Assembly: GCA_963682025.1 (NCBI GenBank)
Contig: OY821520.1
Location: 132,767,819 to 132,831,818 of the forward strand
Length of the DNA: 64,000 nt
Source of the DNA: Cordilura impudica
Lineage: Eukaryota; Arthropoda; Insecta; Diptera; Scathophagidae
Direction: 5' to 3'
Both the position numbers and the translations under genes were made by a program. Below, one piece after another: positions 11,503 through 22,941 of the stretch. The notes beneath the pieces were generated by a model. That model was given only the letters and a program-made list of their open reading frames with translations. It made no database searches and was not told the origin of the DNA. Within the stretch, counting starts at the first letter, position 1; each line of letters begins with the position of its first letter.

Positions 11503-14500
11503 CACAGTGGCGCCCGTAGAGCAAACGAGGTTGCAAAAATTAAAATTTTCATGTGCGTTTGACGAAGTTATAGAAAACTTTTCAACGATTTCAAATATGC
11601 TACTCTTAGTAATATCACATTTTTAGTTTAGAAGATATAACCGTTCAAAGTTGACCGACTTTCGGTTTTCAAAAAAATACACAATTTTTAGTCAATTTGT
11701 TGCTATTTCAGGTGTAATATCACGAAAAATAGGTAACGAATCGCCTTATTTTTTCTTTGTGTTGATTGATGTATTTATTAAATGTATAAAGATAAAAAAA
11801 AAATTAACTGTTTGCTTTGTCTTTCTCCTGGTAAATCACTATTTAAAACCTATCCGTTTTTTCACTATTTTTCAACTTTGACGGAATATAAAAAAAATCT
11901 GTATTTTTCTATATTTGCCATATTTGCAAAACGTGTTCTTTGATTATTTCTTTAAATAATTTAAAAGGTCCTATCTGCCCGTACATGCCCGTTTGGCTTC
12001 TAGAGGTAAAAAAGATTAAAAAGACATGGTTGCAGAAATTGTATGGCGTGCATCCCTTTCATGTTTTGACTGACAGTAGTTTGATCTATTAGTTTGAAAA
12101 TTGCATTTTAAGTCGGTTGTCTACCTGTGAGCCTCTGCCAAAGTCTACTCCCAATATTCTGTTTCAGACACAGGATGCACAAAAAACTACTCATTGAAAT
12201 TCGCAGGTATGCACCTCACTTAAAAATTACTTTGGAGTACAAATGGTCAAGAACAATATTGACTTATGGTCCCTCCAGGTAGGCACAAATCTTATTTAGA
12301 CACGAGCATAATATCAAAATTGCATAATTCAGCCTAAATCCATATGTATGCGGGGAACAGGTAAAATTTTAGGCATGGTAGCATAAGCCTATATATTGCA
12401 AAATAAGCATAATGCCTGGATTAGTCTACGACTGAAAGTTGGCGCAACAAATACTGAAACCATGGCGTTAAACAATTTAAAATTATTTGAACTGTTTAGA
12501 AGGTCAACCACACCAAAGTTTTTCACGGAAGCTGCTTTAGAAGAACTTGATAGCTTATACGAAAATATTGAGAGAAGCGAAATTATAAAAAATAATTTTT
12601 ATCTGATATATGCAAATATTAAGGCAAAATGGGTGAAATCTAATCGAACCATTCAGAACTTCAAATACGAGGACTGGCTTAATGAAGACACCATCCTGGA
12701 TATATTGGCAGTAGATAAACCCACCACATCAACCAGAGGAGCAAAAGGAAGGCCAAAAAAAAGTATTGAGGAGTGTTCAATTTTCACAAGAAAGAGGAAA
12801 CTTTCCGATGCCACCAATGGCTTGACCACGAAGCATTTATCGGACGCGCTGTCTATTAAATATACAAAGGATAGTGAAAGAGTTAGGTCGCAGATTACAA
12901 AATCTGTTGCTGATGCAAACCCACTGTGACTAAAAGGGATTAAGGAAAGCATTCCCACGCCCACAAACGCACACATTAAAAAGTATGGTTCCGAAGAAGC
13001 CTTGGCCTTGTTTATGGACTTACAACTTTCCAAAGAAAAATATGAGATACTACGGGCATCCTTGATGCGACACGGGGCTGACGTTTTACCAGGATACAAG
13101 CATATTACGCAAGCCAAAATAAATTCACGACCACTGCATACGGAGTTTACGGAAGTCTCTGTGAAAGCCAATCTGCAGGATCTCATGGGCCATACAGCAA
13201 AACGGTTGTTGGAGAGTCTTCCTGAAAATGAGGTGAAAATTCTTCCTGAGAAACTGACATTGATCAGCAAATGGGGCTGCGATGGATCATCCGGACAAAG
13301 CATTTATAAGCAAAGGATATCTTCCGATGACGCTACAATATCGAACGGAAATAAGTTTATGGCATCTGTTGTTCCTTTGCGGCTAAAATCTGATATTTCC
13401 CTACACTGGAAAAATCCACGTCCGTCATCAGTGCATTATTGCCGACCAATAATGTTTCAGTCTGCAAGGGAATCGGCAGAACTCATAAGGACCACGGTGA
13501 AGGACATTGAAGAACAAATAAGCAAGATTAAGCCTACAAAGCTGCAAATTGGAGAAGGAAAATATATTGAATGCAATTACGAGTTCCACCTGACCATAGT
13601 TGACGGAAAAGTCGTAAACGAACTGACAGGAACAACCTCAACATTGTCATGCCCGATTTGCAAAAAGAGTCAGAAGAACTTTGGTAATTTAAACGATTCT
13701 ACAAACGAGGAGAATTACGAATATGGAATGTCACCATTGCACGCAAGGATAAGGTATATGAAGTTCTTGCTAAAACTGGCGTATATTCTACCACAAGAGG
13801 AGGAAAACTTCGATGAAAATACATCAATAAAGGATAAGGAAAAGATCAGAAAGAAGCAAATACAGGATGCTTTTTTTAAACTAGTTGGACTAAAAGTAGA
13901 CTATCCCAAGCACGGATACGGTAACCCAAACGATGGAAACACTTCTAGGAGATTTTTTGAAAATGATGAGGCAGTAACTAGAATCACTGGAATTGACAAT
14001 CAAATCGTGAAAAGGTTAGGAACGATCTTGAATGTTTTAAACTGCAAAGAAAATGTCAATTCTACAAAATATGGAGAATTTACATCGAAAACTGCATCTC
14101 TTTTAGCAGAAATGTATCCACAGAAGAAGTTGACCCCGACCGTCCATAAAATATTGGCGCATGGCAAATTGGAGAGCTTTCTGAAGAAGCACAGGAGTCT
14201 CTTAACAAATTTTATAAAAAATATAGATTGCAGAACACATTCAAAGCATCAAGGGTAAGGCAAAATGAGGACCTCTTCAACATGTTGGCAGCATCTTCCG
14301 ATCCACTTATTTCTTCCCTGCGGCATGTGAAGTTACGAATAGAGTTAGAAAATAATTATAGTTTAGAAATGATTAGTATTTTAGATATACCTTCTCTTAC
14401 GAATTGTGATGAATATTTTACAGAAAATTGAAAAAATAAATTTAAAAAAGAAGTAATTTTTTTTTAATTTGTTGGGTAATAATTTAAAACATAAAACCCT

Positions 14501-14751
14501 AAAGAAAAAAAATAAAAACAATCTAAAAATGTAAAAATAATTTTTTTTTAGTTACCATAAAATTGATTTTTCTACAAATTTTAACTTTGATAACCCATAA
14601 ATAGGCCACTACAAAGCATAGCACCCTTTTCAAACGCTCATTTCATATGCTGAACAGTTATCTATCATATGCTGTTTAAACTGTTCAATTATGTTATTCG
14701 GTTCAAAAGATATGATTTTTGCAACGAAAAAACTCAAATGGCGCCACTGTG
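11503..14751 (+). mobile_element. Transib transposon with RSS-like termini
   Basis: The element is bounded by 12-bp perfect inverted repeats, CACAGTGGCGCC (11503-11514) and GGCGCCACTGTG (14740-14751). Five-base flanks CGTCG (11498-11502) and CATCG (14752-14756) fit the 5-bp GC-rich target sites of Transib, with one transition. Both ends also carry TTGCAAAAAT (11531-11540, and inverted at 14715-14724). The heptamer is therefore followed, after about 22-23 bp, by an A-rich nonamer-like block, as in a RAG recombination signal. The transposase lies inside on the plus strand. The GCAAAAA nonamer core is seen directly; kinship with V(D)J signals is established knowledge for this superfamily. Confidence 0.9.
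12462..14431 (+). pseudogene. Transib transposase (RAG1-core relative), one stop and one frameshift
   Basis: The DDE recombinase of the element would cut at the CACAGTG ends. I take the ATG at 12462 (MALNNLKLFELF) over the upstream in-frame ATG at 12396. The frame is open to a TGA at 12927-12929, continues in the same frame from 12930 to 14258, then shifts near 14162 and ends at 14431. Family landmarks are WGCDGSSGQSIYKQ (catalytic Asp at 13281), VDGKVVNELTG (second Asp at 13602), the zinc cysteines CPICKK (about 13650), SPLHARIRYMKFLLKLAY, NDGNTSRRFF, the zinc histidines in VHKILAHG (about 14145), and SEEAQESLNKFYKKYR after the shift (catalytic Glu at 14195). A few residues normally between HG and IGxLSEEA seem deleted. 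AATAAA is at 14435. With three catalytic residues intact, decay looks recent. Confidence 0.9.
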
Positions 14752-14756
14752 CATCG
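14752..14756 (+). repeat. Transib 5-bp target-site duplication, right
   Basis: CATCG matches CGTCG at four of five positions. The difference is a CpG-type transition. Confidence 0.6.
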
Positions 14757-15980
14757 TCAACATACATTAATATACAATTTCTTAAAAAAGTACCTTTTCT
14801 TAAAAAGGTACCTTGTATTGAAAAAGAAAAACATTTTCTGAAATATACCGAAAATGTATATATCAAGTAAACAATTGTGGTCATCGCCTGTTGACTTAAT
14901 TGTGTCTGTGTCTATGACAAATGTACTTGCTGTCTGTAGATACAATGTAAAGATTTCCTGTTACGCACTTGTGTATACTTATTATTATACGTTGTTGTTA
15001 TACTGTGGGCCTTAGATAACGCCCATTGATGATGCGGGTTTTTTGTTTTTTATGTCGGCCTAAACGAAACAAATAAACCTTGTTGCTTGTTGCGTGTCAT
15101 TTGAATATAACATACATAGGATTATATCTTTGGGGGGCTAACAATTGTTTTTAGTTATATGCTGTATATAATAAATGACGGTGTCGTTACTGAAATTAGA
15201 TGCTGCCCACATAATGGCAACTATGCGTATTTCTTGGTTTGCACTGACACACTCAACCATATGCAGCTCCGAGGGTAATTTAAAATATCATGCCGAAAGG
15301 AAGTTTTGCACAAAACTCTAGTAAATCTTTGTCTTCTCGCTACAAGACTCGCAATTAAAATTAACAACCGGGAAGTCTTCTCTATTTGCAACAGCCACCA
15401 ACTTTAGTCAGCAAAGTCATTAATTTTATTTCTTAAGCCAGTGTTGTTTTTTTTATGGTTTATTTTCTTTTTTTTTTTCTTAAGTCTTTTTGGTTGCTGG
15501 AGATAAAATTTGATATTACATGATATTCATGATACTTGGTCAATATCAATTTAATGACCAAATGTGGCTATTTGCTGCTACTACTGGATTATATTTGGTT
15601 TTGGGCCAACATCATTATAATCATTATCATCATTTTTCTCACTAACTCGACACTTTATTTCTTTTTCAACATTTTTGCTGCTAATTGTTAAGTTCGTTGT
15701 AAGACATTAGTCTTATTTGATTATTGTTGTTTTCTTATTGCAGTGTTTAAAATTTAATTATAAGTTGTAGAGATTTTCTTATCTCTCACAGATCTTTTAC
15801 ACATCAATATCTATTAATCAGTACACGCAAACATGTAATTGAAGCTAATAAGTTATTGGGCACTTATCTGAAGGCAATGGTGTTGTGGTTAACTGCTACT
15901 TAAATTACGATTAAAGTGGGTTGGAGTCTCAAATAACATAAAGACTGGAATCATATACGCTTAATTATTTTACAATAAGT
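14757..15980. other. Mostly unique spacer, with a short minisatellite at its start
   Basis: At 14775-14845 there are three units of the AAAAAGGTACCTTTTCTT type that form the larger arrays elsewhere. The rest (to 15980) has non-repeat character and higher complexity. I found no open gene or RNA. It could be host intronic or intergenic DNA. Confidence 0.35.
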
Positions 15981-15982
15981 AT

Positions 15983-16394
15983 ACAGCTATGGTCAAAACA
16001 ATTTCACTTACTTATCCTGTTATATTTTAGAATGATTTTACTGGATTGCTGTTAAAAGAAGACTGCACGATTTTATAGCAAACTTGTTTGTTATTAATTA
16101 ATAATTTTAATCCTTGTTATAAAACTTAAGAAATCAGTCAAAAAATAGTACAACTATTTATGGATGAGAAAAAAATATTAAACCTTTTACGTAGGTCAAC
16201 AGCCAAAAACGACCTGAAACGAGGGAAATGGGGGCTGCTTATTTTAAATCCATGAAGTCTGTATTTCATATAGTTTTATTTCTTGTTACCACAACTTCCA
16301 CTTCCACTTAAAAAAGAAAAATAAACGATTGTTTTGTTAATTACATTCGACCTGAGAATACCTTACAGCAAAGTAAATACGCAATATAATAAAA
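15983..16394. other. Possible Bari/Tc1-type terminus and unassigned DNA
   Basis: CAGCTATGGTCAAAACAATT (about 15986) resembles the termini of Bari-like Tc1 elements. No matching inverse end was found nearby, so this is tentative. Confidence 0.25.
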
Positions 16395-16395
16395 A

Positions 16396-16935
16396 AACAA
16401 GTTCTCAAACTATGTCGGTCTAGCCCTAGTTTAAAATGCCCATACCATGCGATTCGAAGGAGAATAATATATAATATTTCTATACGGAAATTTGGTCAAA
16501 AAATGGGCCGATCATGACCTATTAAGTAAAGTCACTTATTTTTCTCAAACACAAATTTGAAAAATAAATCAATGCAATATTTTGGGTTTTTGATAGATTT
16601 AAGTGAAGATCAGGAATTAATTTTATATGGGCACTGCGAATAAAAATGATTCTACATGGTATATTTTTGGTCTACAAATAAGTGAGTATAATACACACAC
16701 ATGCACAATTTTATAGATATGTATAGCAGTCTAACTATTAGCAATAAAATCTCTACACCAAATTTCATCAAAATATATTCATACTTGCGGTTTACATGGA
16801 CATATAAACAGAAAGACGGTCAGACAGACAGACAGACGAACAAACGGATGGTTAGACATCGTTAAATCGAATCTCGAAGTGATTCTGAGTCGATAAGTAC
16901 AACAGAAAGTGGGTCTATTAAATATATATAATTTT
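16396..16935 (-). repeat. B repeat copy 5, reverse orientation
   Basis: Starts AACAAGTTCTCAAACTAT and contains the GACAGACAGACAGACG tract (about 16822) plus the shared CATCGTTAAATCG and GATTCTGAGTCGAT blocks. Confidence 0.6.
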
Positions 16936-16954
16936 TTTATGCAAAAAGTCAGTC

Positions 16955-17640
16955 CAAAGAGCATCATTATTTATAACCAGCATTTGTCGTACTCCTTTCT
17001 TAACTTCACAAGTGAATTGAGATCAAATGCCTGAACATGCCAATCCCTTATATTTATCTGTGTTTTAGGTGATTGCCTTGGTTAAGTATTGGGGATGTTG
17101 TTCAGCACAAAGGATCATTCTAACATGAGATCGTGAACCGTTGCCACCTTACTCAAAAGAAACTTTGGACTCATTAATCCAAACACAGTAACTCCACTTT
17201 CTTGTGATTAATCTATATGGGTTTTAGCAAACGCAAAACATTTTCCAATATGCTAACAGCAGTAGCCCTTCTCGAGAACTACAGGTACTTAAATTGGTTT
17301 CTCACACTCTCCGATGAATAGTTTCAACATTTGTTCTAACATTCATTTCCTGTTTTAAATTTGTAGCTGGCATAAAATATCTTTCTGGCAGTTTCTAAAC
17401 AAAAGTCGTGACAAAGGGCGCAGCGTTTACATGTTTCCGATTCGATTTAATGATGGCATTTAGAATCAGTTTCTTTGAACATCCAAGAATTATAGGTTTT
17501 TTATAATTAATATAGCGTGCATATGAACAATTTTTTATATCTTATTTTGTTTATAACTTAAAAGCTAATAAAATTAAAATTATAAGGTTCGTTCCACAAT
17601 CATAAAGTCACCCAATTTTTTTTTTACTATATTTCCAGAA
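16955..17640 (-). pseudogene. Decayed Tc1-like transposase fragment
   Basis: The minus strand has a patchy match to Tc1-type transposases. The clearest piece is VWINESKV (about 17190), corresponding to the WSDES motif around the first catalytic aspartate. NRFVRR-like text follows, with many stops and frame changes. It is probably an old N-terminal half of a Tc1 copy. I cannot fix its boundaries. Confidence 0.35.
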
Positions 17641-17969
17641 AAACGGACAGTAAGGTGAGAGTTCTTTCTATACAAACTGTATTTCTAGTGAAGAGTACAG
17701 ACAGTAAGGGGTGATATTATCTGGCCATTGTAAAAATTAAAAACAAAATAATAAAAAATAGACGATACGGACAAGTGTCCTAGAACCAAACGTAAACTTA
17801 ATCTGCGCACTGAGACTCCAGTTTCATGCTAAGCCAGCAAATCTTCCTAACTGGCTAACACTAATCGGCCTGAGGACGTTGGTAAATGTAAATGTCTTAA
17901 AGGCAGGGACGGAAAATAATTGTTGTTTTTTTTTTTTTTTTTTTTTGAATAAAAGGTTATGCTTAAATC
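17641..17969. other. Unassigned spacer with poly-T
   Basis: Contains a T run of over 20 bases (about 17928-17946) and no gene signal. Confidence 0.35.
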
Positions 17970-18340
17970 AATAATATTAATAGGCTAGGCGATTTCTTGT
18001 GACCGATGTTTTGTTCTACCCTTTTATCCCGATTCTGACCAAATGTATATTATTTGATAGGTATTTCTTTTAAGCTGATTTGCATATTTACAGATTTTTA
18101 AAAGTTTTCCTTTGTTTTGAGTAAATTGCATTTAAAGTTGCTACTAACACATACATAAAATTTACAATGCTATGTGTGTGTTTATTAAATTTGTTAATGT
18201 GTTTGTAGTAAAAATGAGTTTCTTTTTTAGTGTTGATTTGTGAATTGGCTATAATTGATTAGCATTATGTTCTTTATTTAATGGAAAAACTACAATTTCC
18301 TAGAATGTGCACTCGAATTTCGAGGGCTGGAATCTGCTAG
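17970..18340 (+). repeat. Helitron-like family A copy 2
   Basis: Starts near ATTAATAGGCTAGGCGATTT and ends GGAATCTGCTAG followed by T (CTAG at 18337-18340). The palindrome CTCGAATTTCGAG (18312-18324) lies 12 bases before CTAG. A hairpin followed by a CTRR-type end is the Helitron 3' hallmark. No gene is present, so it is non-autonomous. Other copies are at 8234, 33868, 36326, 50411 and 63804. Confidence 0.7.
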
Positions 18341-18366
18341 TTCGATTTAATTGTTTTAGGGAAATT

Positions 18367-21304
18367 TTAACCATTATCGTAAGATGTATAGTATATTGGT
18401 TATTTTAACCAATTGAAGTGAGAATTTTTTTTTTTGTTATGAATAAATTTTTTTGGTTAACAATAACCATTATCGAAAATATTTTTTTTTGGTTATTCCT
18501 ACTCGGATACATATCGTATTTTGATGTAATGTATGCATTTCTAACGGGTAAAGTAAACAAAACGGGCAGTTTTGTAAGAATTGTTTTTCAATTTTGTAAG
18601 AATTGATTATTAATTTTATAAATAAAATATTATTTAATGGAAAAGTGGATTAATATTTAAACTTTAAGCAGTTTAATTAACACGTTCTCCACTCAGCTTC
18701 AAATATATGTGATATGGGAGTTTTCATAAAAACTCATGTCACATATACGTGTCGCATAATTATAAAATGTATTAAGCTTCTATTTCGCGAACGTTTGTTG
18801 GAAGTAATTTTCTTGTATGTTTTAGTCTCTGGCAAGGTGTCAGATATATATGAGTGCTGCGGTTTGTGGATACGCTAAGCAGTTATTTTAAAATTTCGTT
18901 TTTTTTTCGGGCATTCTCTAAAAAAATTTTATGTGCTAATTGATATGAAAACTAACTTTCAATGCGTTTTTAATAGTTCATTCGTGTCGCAATAGAAGGT
19001 TCTATTTTCTAAAAGTGTAAATTTTGTTATTGATATCAAGAATTTTAAGGCAAGTTTTTTATAATTTTGTAATGTTTTAACTGTCTATGTATATATTTAT
19101 ATAGAAAACATGTATGCATGTATGTATTTTTTCGTTGATGTTCAGAATGGAGGGTCGTAGAAAAAAACTAGTTTCTGAAGAGGAAATTCTTGAGGCTATT
19201 TTGAATTCCAGAGAAAGTGATATGGATTTTGAAGATTCTGGAAGCAGCTTTGCCGCAGATAATGAGTGTGAAGATTCTGGGGAAGACAGTTCCTCAGAAG
19301 ATGATAATATTTTAGAAGGCGATCGTGGTGGAATTGTTACAAATGAAAATGATTGAATTGATGTGGAGTCCGAAACGCAATATATAGAATTTACTGGTGA
19401 AGAGAAACTATCGATTGATTTACCACGTAATGCAAAACCAATAGATTATTTTATGCAGATTTTTGATGACGAGTTAGTTAAGAAAATTGTTTTGTGGACA
19501 TATGCACGCGCTAATTATATGTCTAAAAATAAGAAACTAACCGCAAAATCTAATCTTATTAGATGGAAAGATGTGACCGTTGAGGAAATAAAAAAGGTAA
19601 TTGCTTTGTGTATTACAATGCCCCTTAATAAAAAGCCGGAAATGAGACTGTTTTGGAGCAAAGATCCGCTTTATTTCCGAAGTATTTTTGGTGCAACTAT
19701 GAGTCGCATAAAGTTTGAAAATATAATTCGTTGTATGGGTTTCTATTTCCCTGAACAATGTGGTACATCTGACCGTCTACACAAAATTAAAAACGTCGTA
19801 AATCATATTCTTCAAAATGTAAACAAAATCTACAGTCCCCCGCAAAACTTGTCTTTGGATGAAGCTCTTATTTTGTGGAGAGGAAGACTTTTATTTCGGC
19901 AGTATATTCCGAATAAGAGACATAAGTATGGAATAAAGTGTTACGAACTATGTAATCCAGATGTGTTTTTAATAAATATGGTTATTTACAATGGAAAAGC
20001 TACCGTTTGCAATGAAAAAGGACATTCATTTGGAGTTGTTGCTAAATTAATGCAGAATTATTTGCGAAAGGGACACACACTTTGTATGGATAACTATTAC
20101 AATAGCGTAGATCTGGCAGAATATATATTGTGTAACATAACAACAATGTGTGGAACCTTAAGAGCAAATAGAAAAAGTAATCCCACTTATGTTATAAAAA
20201 GTAAGCTCACCAGAGGAACAAAAGCATGGAGGCATAATGCAAAAGGCGTTTTAGTTTTAAAATGGAAAGGCAAACGGGACGTTCTTATGATTTCTACAAA
20301 GCATAAGTCTGACATAGTTAACACAACATAAAAGAGAGGAGTAAGTACACTCAAACCGAAAATGGTTGTTGACTACAATGAAAACATGTCAGGTATCTAC
20401 CGATCTGATCAAAAGGGTCGCTGGTATAGGCCTGCCCCAGGCGATCAATTCGCTGCTATATGAAGGTATTTTTTCACCTGACAGACATATCAATTTGGAA
20501 TGCTCGCTGGATTTATAACAAAATAAATGTTAATAATCCCATAACACTATTGTCATTTAAAGAAAGGATTATAAAAGCATATTTGACTGAGACTCAAAAA
20601 CAAAGATCATCCCATGAAGTGACAGCCGGTACATCTACTGGTGGTCATTTCCCAGATGTAAGCACTTCAAGAAAACGATGCCATCAGTGCACTAAAAATA
20701 AAAAGAGGACCGCAACCAAGTATATATGTGGAGTCTGCAGAGACAAAGAGGGTGATGTAATCGGATTATGCCCATATCCATGTTTCAAAATTTGGCACAG
20801 CCAGTAAAGTGTATACATATGTAACAAATAATAAAATTTTTGAATATATAATATTAAAATTTTTAAATTTCTTTTTATTGATATAAATCAAACCATTTAG
20901 TGACTCACATATGTGACACCAAGTCTTCACAAAACTTATGTCACCTATATGTGACTCTTATGAATGTCACATATACGTGACACGCAGTTTCTCTTAAGAA
21001 AATTGTTTAGAAAACGCATGTCACATATATGTGACATATTTTTTTGTTCGTGAGTTTTTATTGAAAGCACAAAAAATTGATTTATAATTAAACTATAACC
21101 CTCTTAGAAATGCATGCATTAAATCAAAAATATAATATGTATCCGTGTAGGAATAACCAAAAAAAAAATTATTTTCGATACTGGTTATTGTTAACCAAAA
21201 AAATTTTTTGGTTGCTATAATGGTTATTCATAACCAAAAAAAATATTTCTCACTTCAGTGGGTTAAAATAACCAAAATACTATATATCTTACGATAACTG
21301 TTAA
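18367..21304 (+). mobile_element. piggyBac-superfamily element with ~185-bp inverted repeats
   Basis: TTAA target sites lie at 18367-18370 and 21301-21304. Just inside, CCATTATCGTAAGATGTATA at the left pairs with the inverse of CTATATATCTTACGATAACTG at the right. Inverse similarity extends to about 18553 and 21100 and contains repeated GGTTATT/AATAACC motifs. Palindromes of the TGTCACATATAYGTGACA type lie near both inner borders (18736; 20906, 20940, 20966, 21028). The transposase reads left to right inside. The long arms could instead belong to an older TTAA MITE into which a second piggyBac element, starting TTAACACGTTCTCC at 18677, was inserted. The inner right end is not clear. Confidence 0.7.
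19147..20807 (+). pseudogene. piggyBac-type transposase, inactivated
   Basis: The sequence encodes a DDD transposase that would excise at TTAA. The ATG at 19147 begins an acidic N-terminus (EEEILEAI, many Asp/Glu/Ser). An in-frame TGA at 19354-19356 is followed by the catalytic core. First Asp is in NLSLDEALILWRGR (19858) and second in TLCMDNYYNSVDLAEYI (20089). A TAA at 20329 and a frame change between about 20410 and 20460 break the rest. The motif VDYNENMSGIYRSDQ (20368-20412) corresponds to the family's DYNxxMGGVDxxDQ, so the usual GGVD aspartate is tyrosine here (20398). The final part (20460-20807) holds the cysteine-rich C-terminus CHQCTKNKK, CGVCRDKEG and CPYPCFKIWH. AATAAA is at 20830. 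Confidence 0.85.
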
Positions 21305-21430
21305 TTATAACCATTATTTGAATTCATCAATGTTAATGGTTAAATAAGACTTTTTCGTTATTTCTCTTATAACTGTTACGTCCCTGCTCAAAGGACTTTA
21401 AAACGTTACAAAAATAAACAATTTGAAAAG
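21305..21430. other. Short spacer
   Basis: AT-rich sequence between the piggyBac-type element and the Tc1 remnant. Nothing further is seen. Confidence 0.3.
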
Positions 21431-22015
21431 CTGACACAAATTCCTCAAATACCAAAGGAGCACAAAGAAGCCAGAGTTTATTTTGCTATTAAAAACATGT
21501 ACACCAATATGGAAAAGTTATGTATTAATTTTATCTATTCTGCATTCTTAGTTTATATTGGATCAAGCACCTATAAGTTATATTTTTCAAAGAAAAAAAG
21601 TGGAAATTGGATGGGCCAGATGGATTAAAGGCTATCGGTATGATATTCGAAAGGAATTATAGCATTTCACAAAACGTTATGGAAGCATAATGGTGTAAGA
21701 AAAGTCTGTTGGTGTAAGAAAAGTCTGTTGTCATTTTTAGAGGAAAAATGTGACGAGTAGTGGTGTTTTCAGCAAGATAACGCTCGAAACAAAAAAAGTG
21801 ATTTTTTTTTATCAAACACCATAATAGTTTTAAGCAGACCAGAATGCTCACCAGACCTCAAACCCATAAAGAATATCGGTAATCGACAGATTGAATCAAC
21901 TGCTAGTTTAATAACTACTCTAAAGGAAGAATGACAAAGAATTTACCAAAACACAATTAACAGTCTTATTGGAGGTATGGGGGTTGGAAATGGAAGCTCT
22001 TTAAAATTATATTTT
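21430..22015 (+). pseudogene. Tc1-like transposase C-terminal remnant
   Basis: Plus-strand fragments follow the Tc1 order: IPKEHKEARVYFAIKNM (about 21465), WNLDGPDGLK near 21608, then FQQDNAR (about 21770) with the second catalytic aspartate, and SPDLKPIKNIG (about 21852), where the usual catalytic glutamate of NPIEN is lysine. A tail resembling LKEEWQRIYQNTINSLIG follows. Several frame changes and a 15-bp duplication (GGTGTAAGAAAAGTC at about 21690 and 21708) show decay. Confidence 0.65.
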
Positions 22016-22329
22016 TTTTTCCAATTTTTTATTTTTCGCTTAAAAACCTTGATGACTTTATAACCTTTTGAAATTGTCAGTTAAAAAATGTACCTTTAGG
22101 CAGGAATTATTTTTTGTTGTTGCTTGTATTTTTCGCAAGATTTGCAGTTTCTCTAGAAAGTATTCTTACGGGTCAGTCCGTCGTCTTGGAAATATAGTAA
22201 AAAAATTGAGTAATATTGTAACAAAGAAAGTAAGAAGTTGGTGAAATTTTGCAATAACAAGCCATATGGATTTATTAGGAATTACTCCAGTCGTAGCCTA
22301 TTAATAGGCTTTTGGCAAGTTTTCTTTGT

Positions 22330-22941
22330 CCAAAAATATTTTAATTATACCAATCTGTAATTATGCTATAATGAATTTGTGCTGGTATTTATAACCATCA
22401 AAAATATTTGACTTTTTACTATACCAATTGTCGCAGAATCACTGTTCGTCCGTTTGTCTGTCCGTCCGTCCATCCGTCGGTCTGTGTGTATCAATGTAAA
22501 CCTTATAATCAAACTAATGTTCGTAAATATGAATATATTTTGATGAAATTTGGTATAAAAGCTTCTATCTGCCATAGCCCCTATACAAATAACCCATATA
22601 TATAACTCAAATATATATATAGTATATCAAAAAAAATATTTTATATTTGTGTGCGCATTATACTCATTAATGAGTACTCCAAAAATAAACCCTGTTTCCC
22701 GATCTTCACTTAAATCTAAATAGTGCATAATATTTTTAATATTTAGTTTATATGTATGTTTTTGAGAATAGTAAGCGACCTTACTAAATGTGGTCGTTAT
22801 TGGTCCATTTTTGACCTAATCCCAATAAAAAAAAAAAACAAATTTACAACAACACTACTAGAAATTCGTTTAAAGTTGGATCCAATACCGACGCTCGAAA
22901 TGCAGGTATAGTCTAGACCGACTAAAAATTTCTTAAATGTT
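22330..22941 (+). repeat. B repeat copy 6, diverged
   Basis: Contains the GTCCGTTTGTCTGTCCGTCC tract at 22448 and shared blocks through CTAGACCGACTAAAAATTTC at the right end. Confidence 0.6.

Noticed and set aside
12653..13303. A 216-codon open frame on the minus strand
   Set aside because: It is the antisense shadow of the Transib transposase, which has clear family motifs on the plus strand.
15880..15940. tRNA- or SINE-like boxes (TGGTGTTGTGGTTAA and GGGTTGGAGTCTC); similar hints at 29700 and 51905
   Set aside because: Each site lacks a full A-box/B-box pair in the right spacing or a foldable cloverleaf, and I see no shared SINE body between them.
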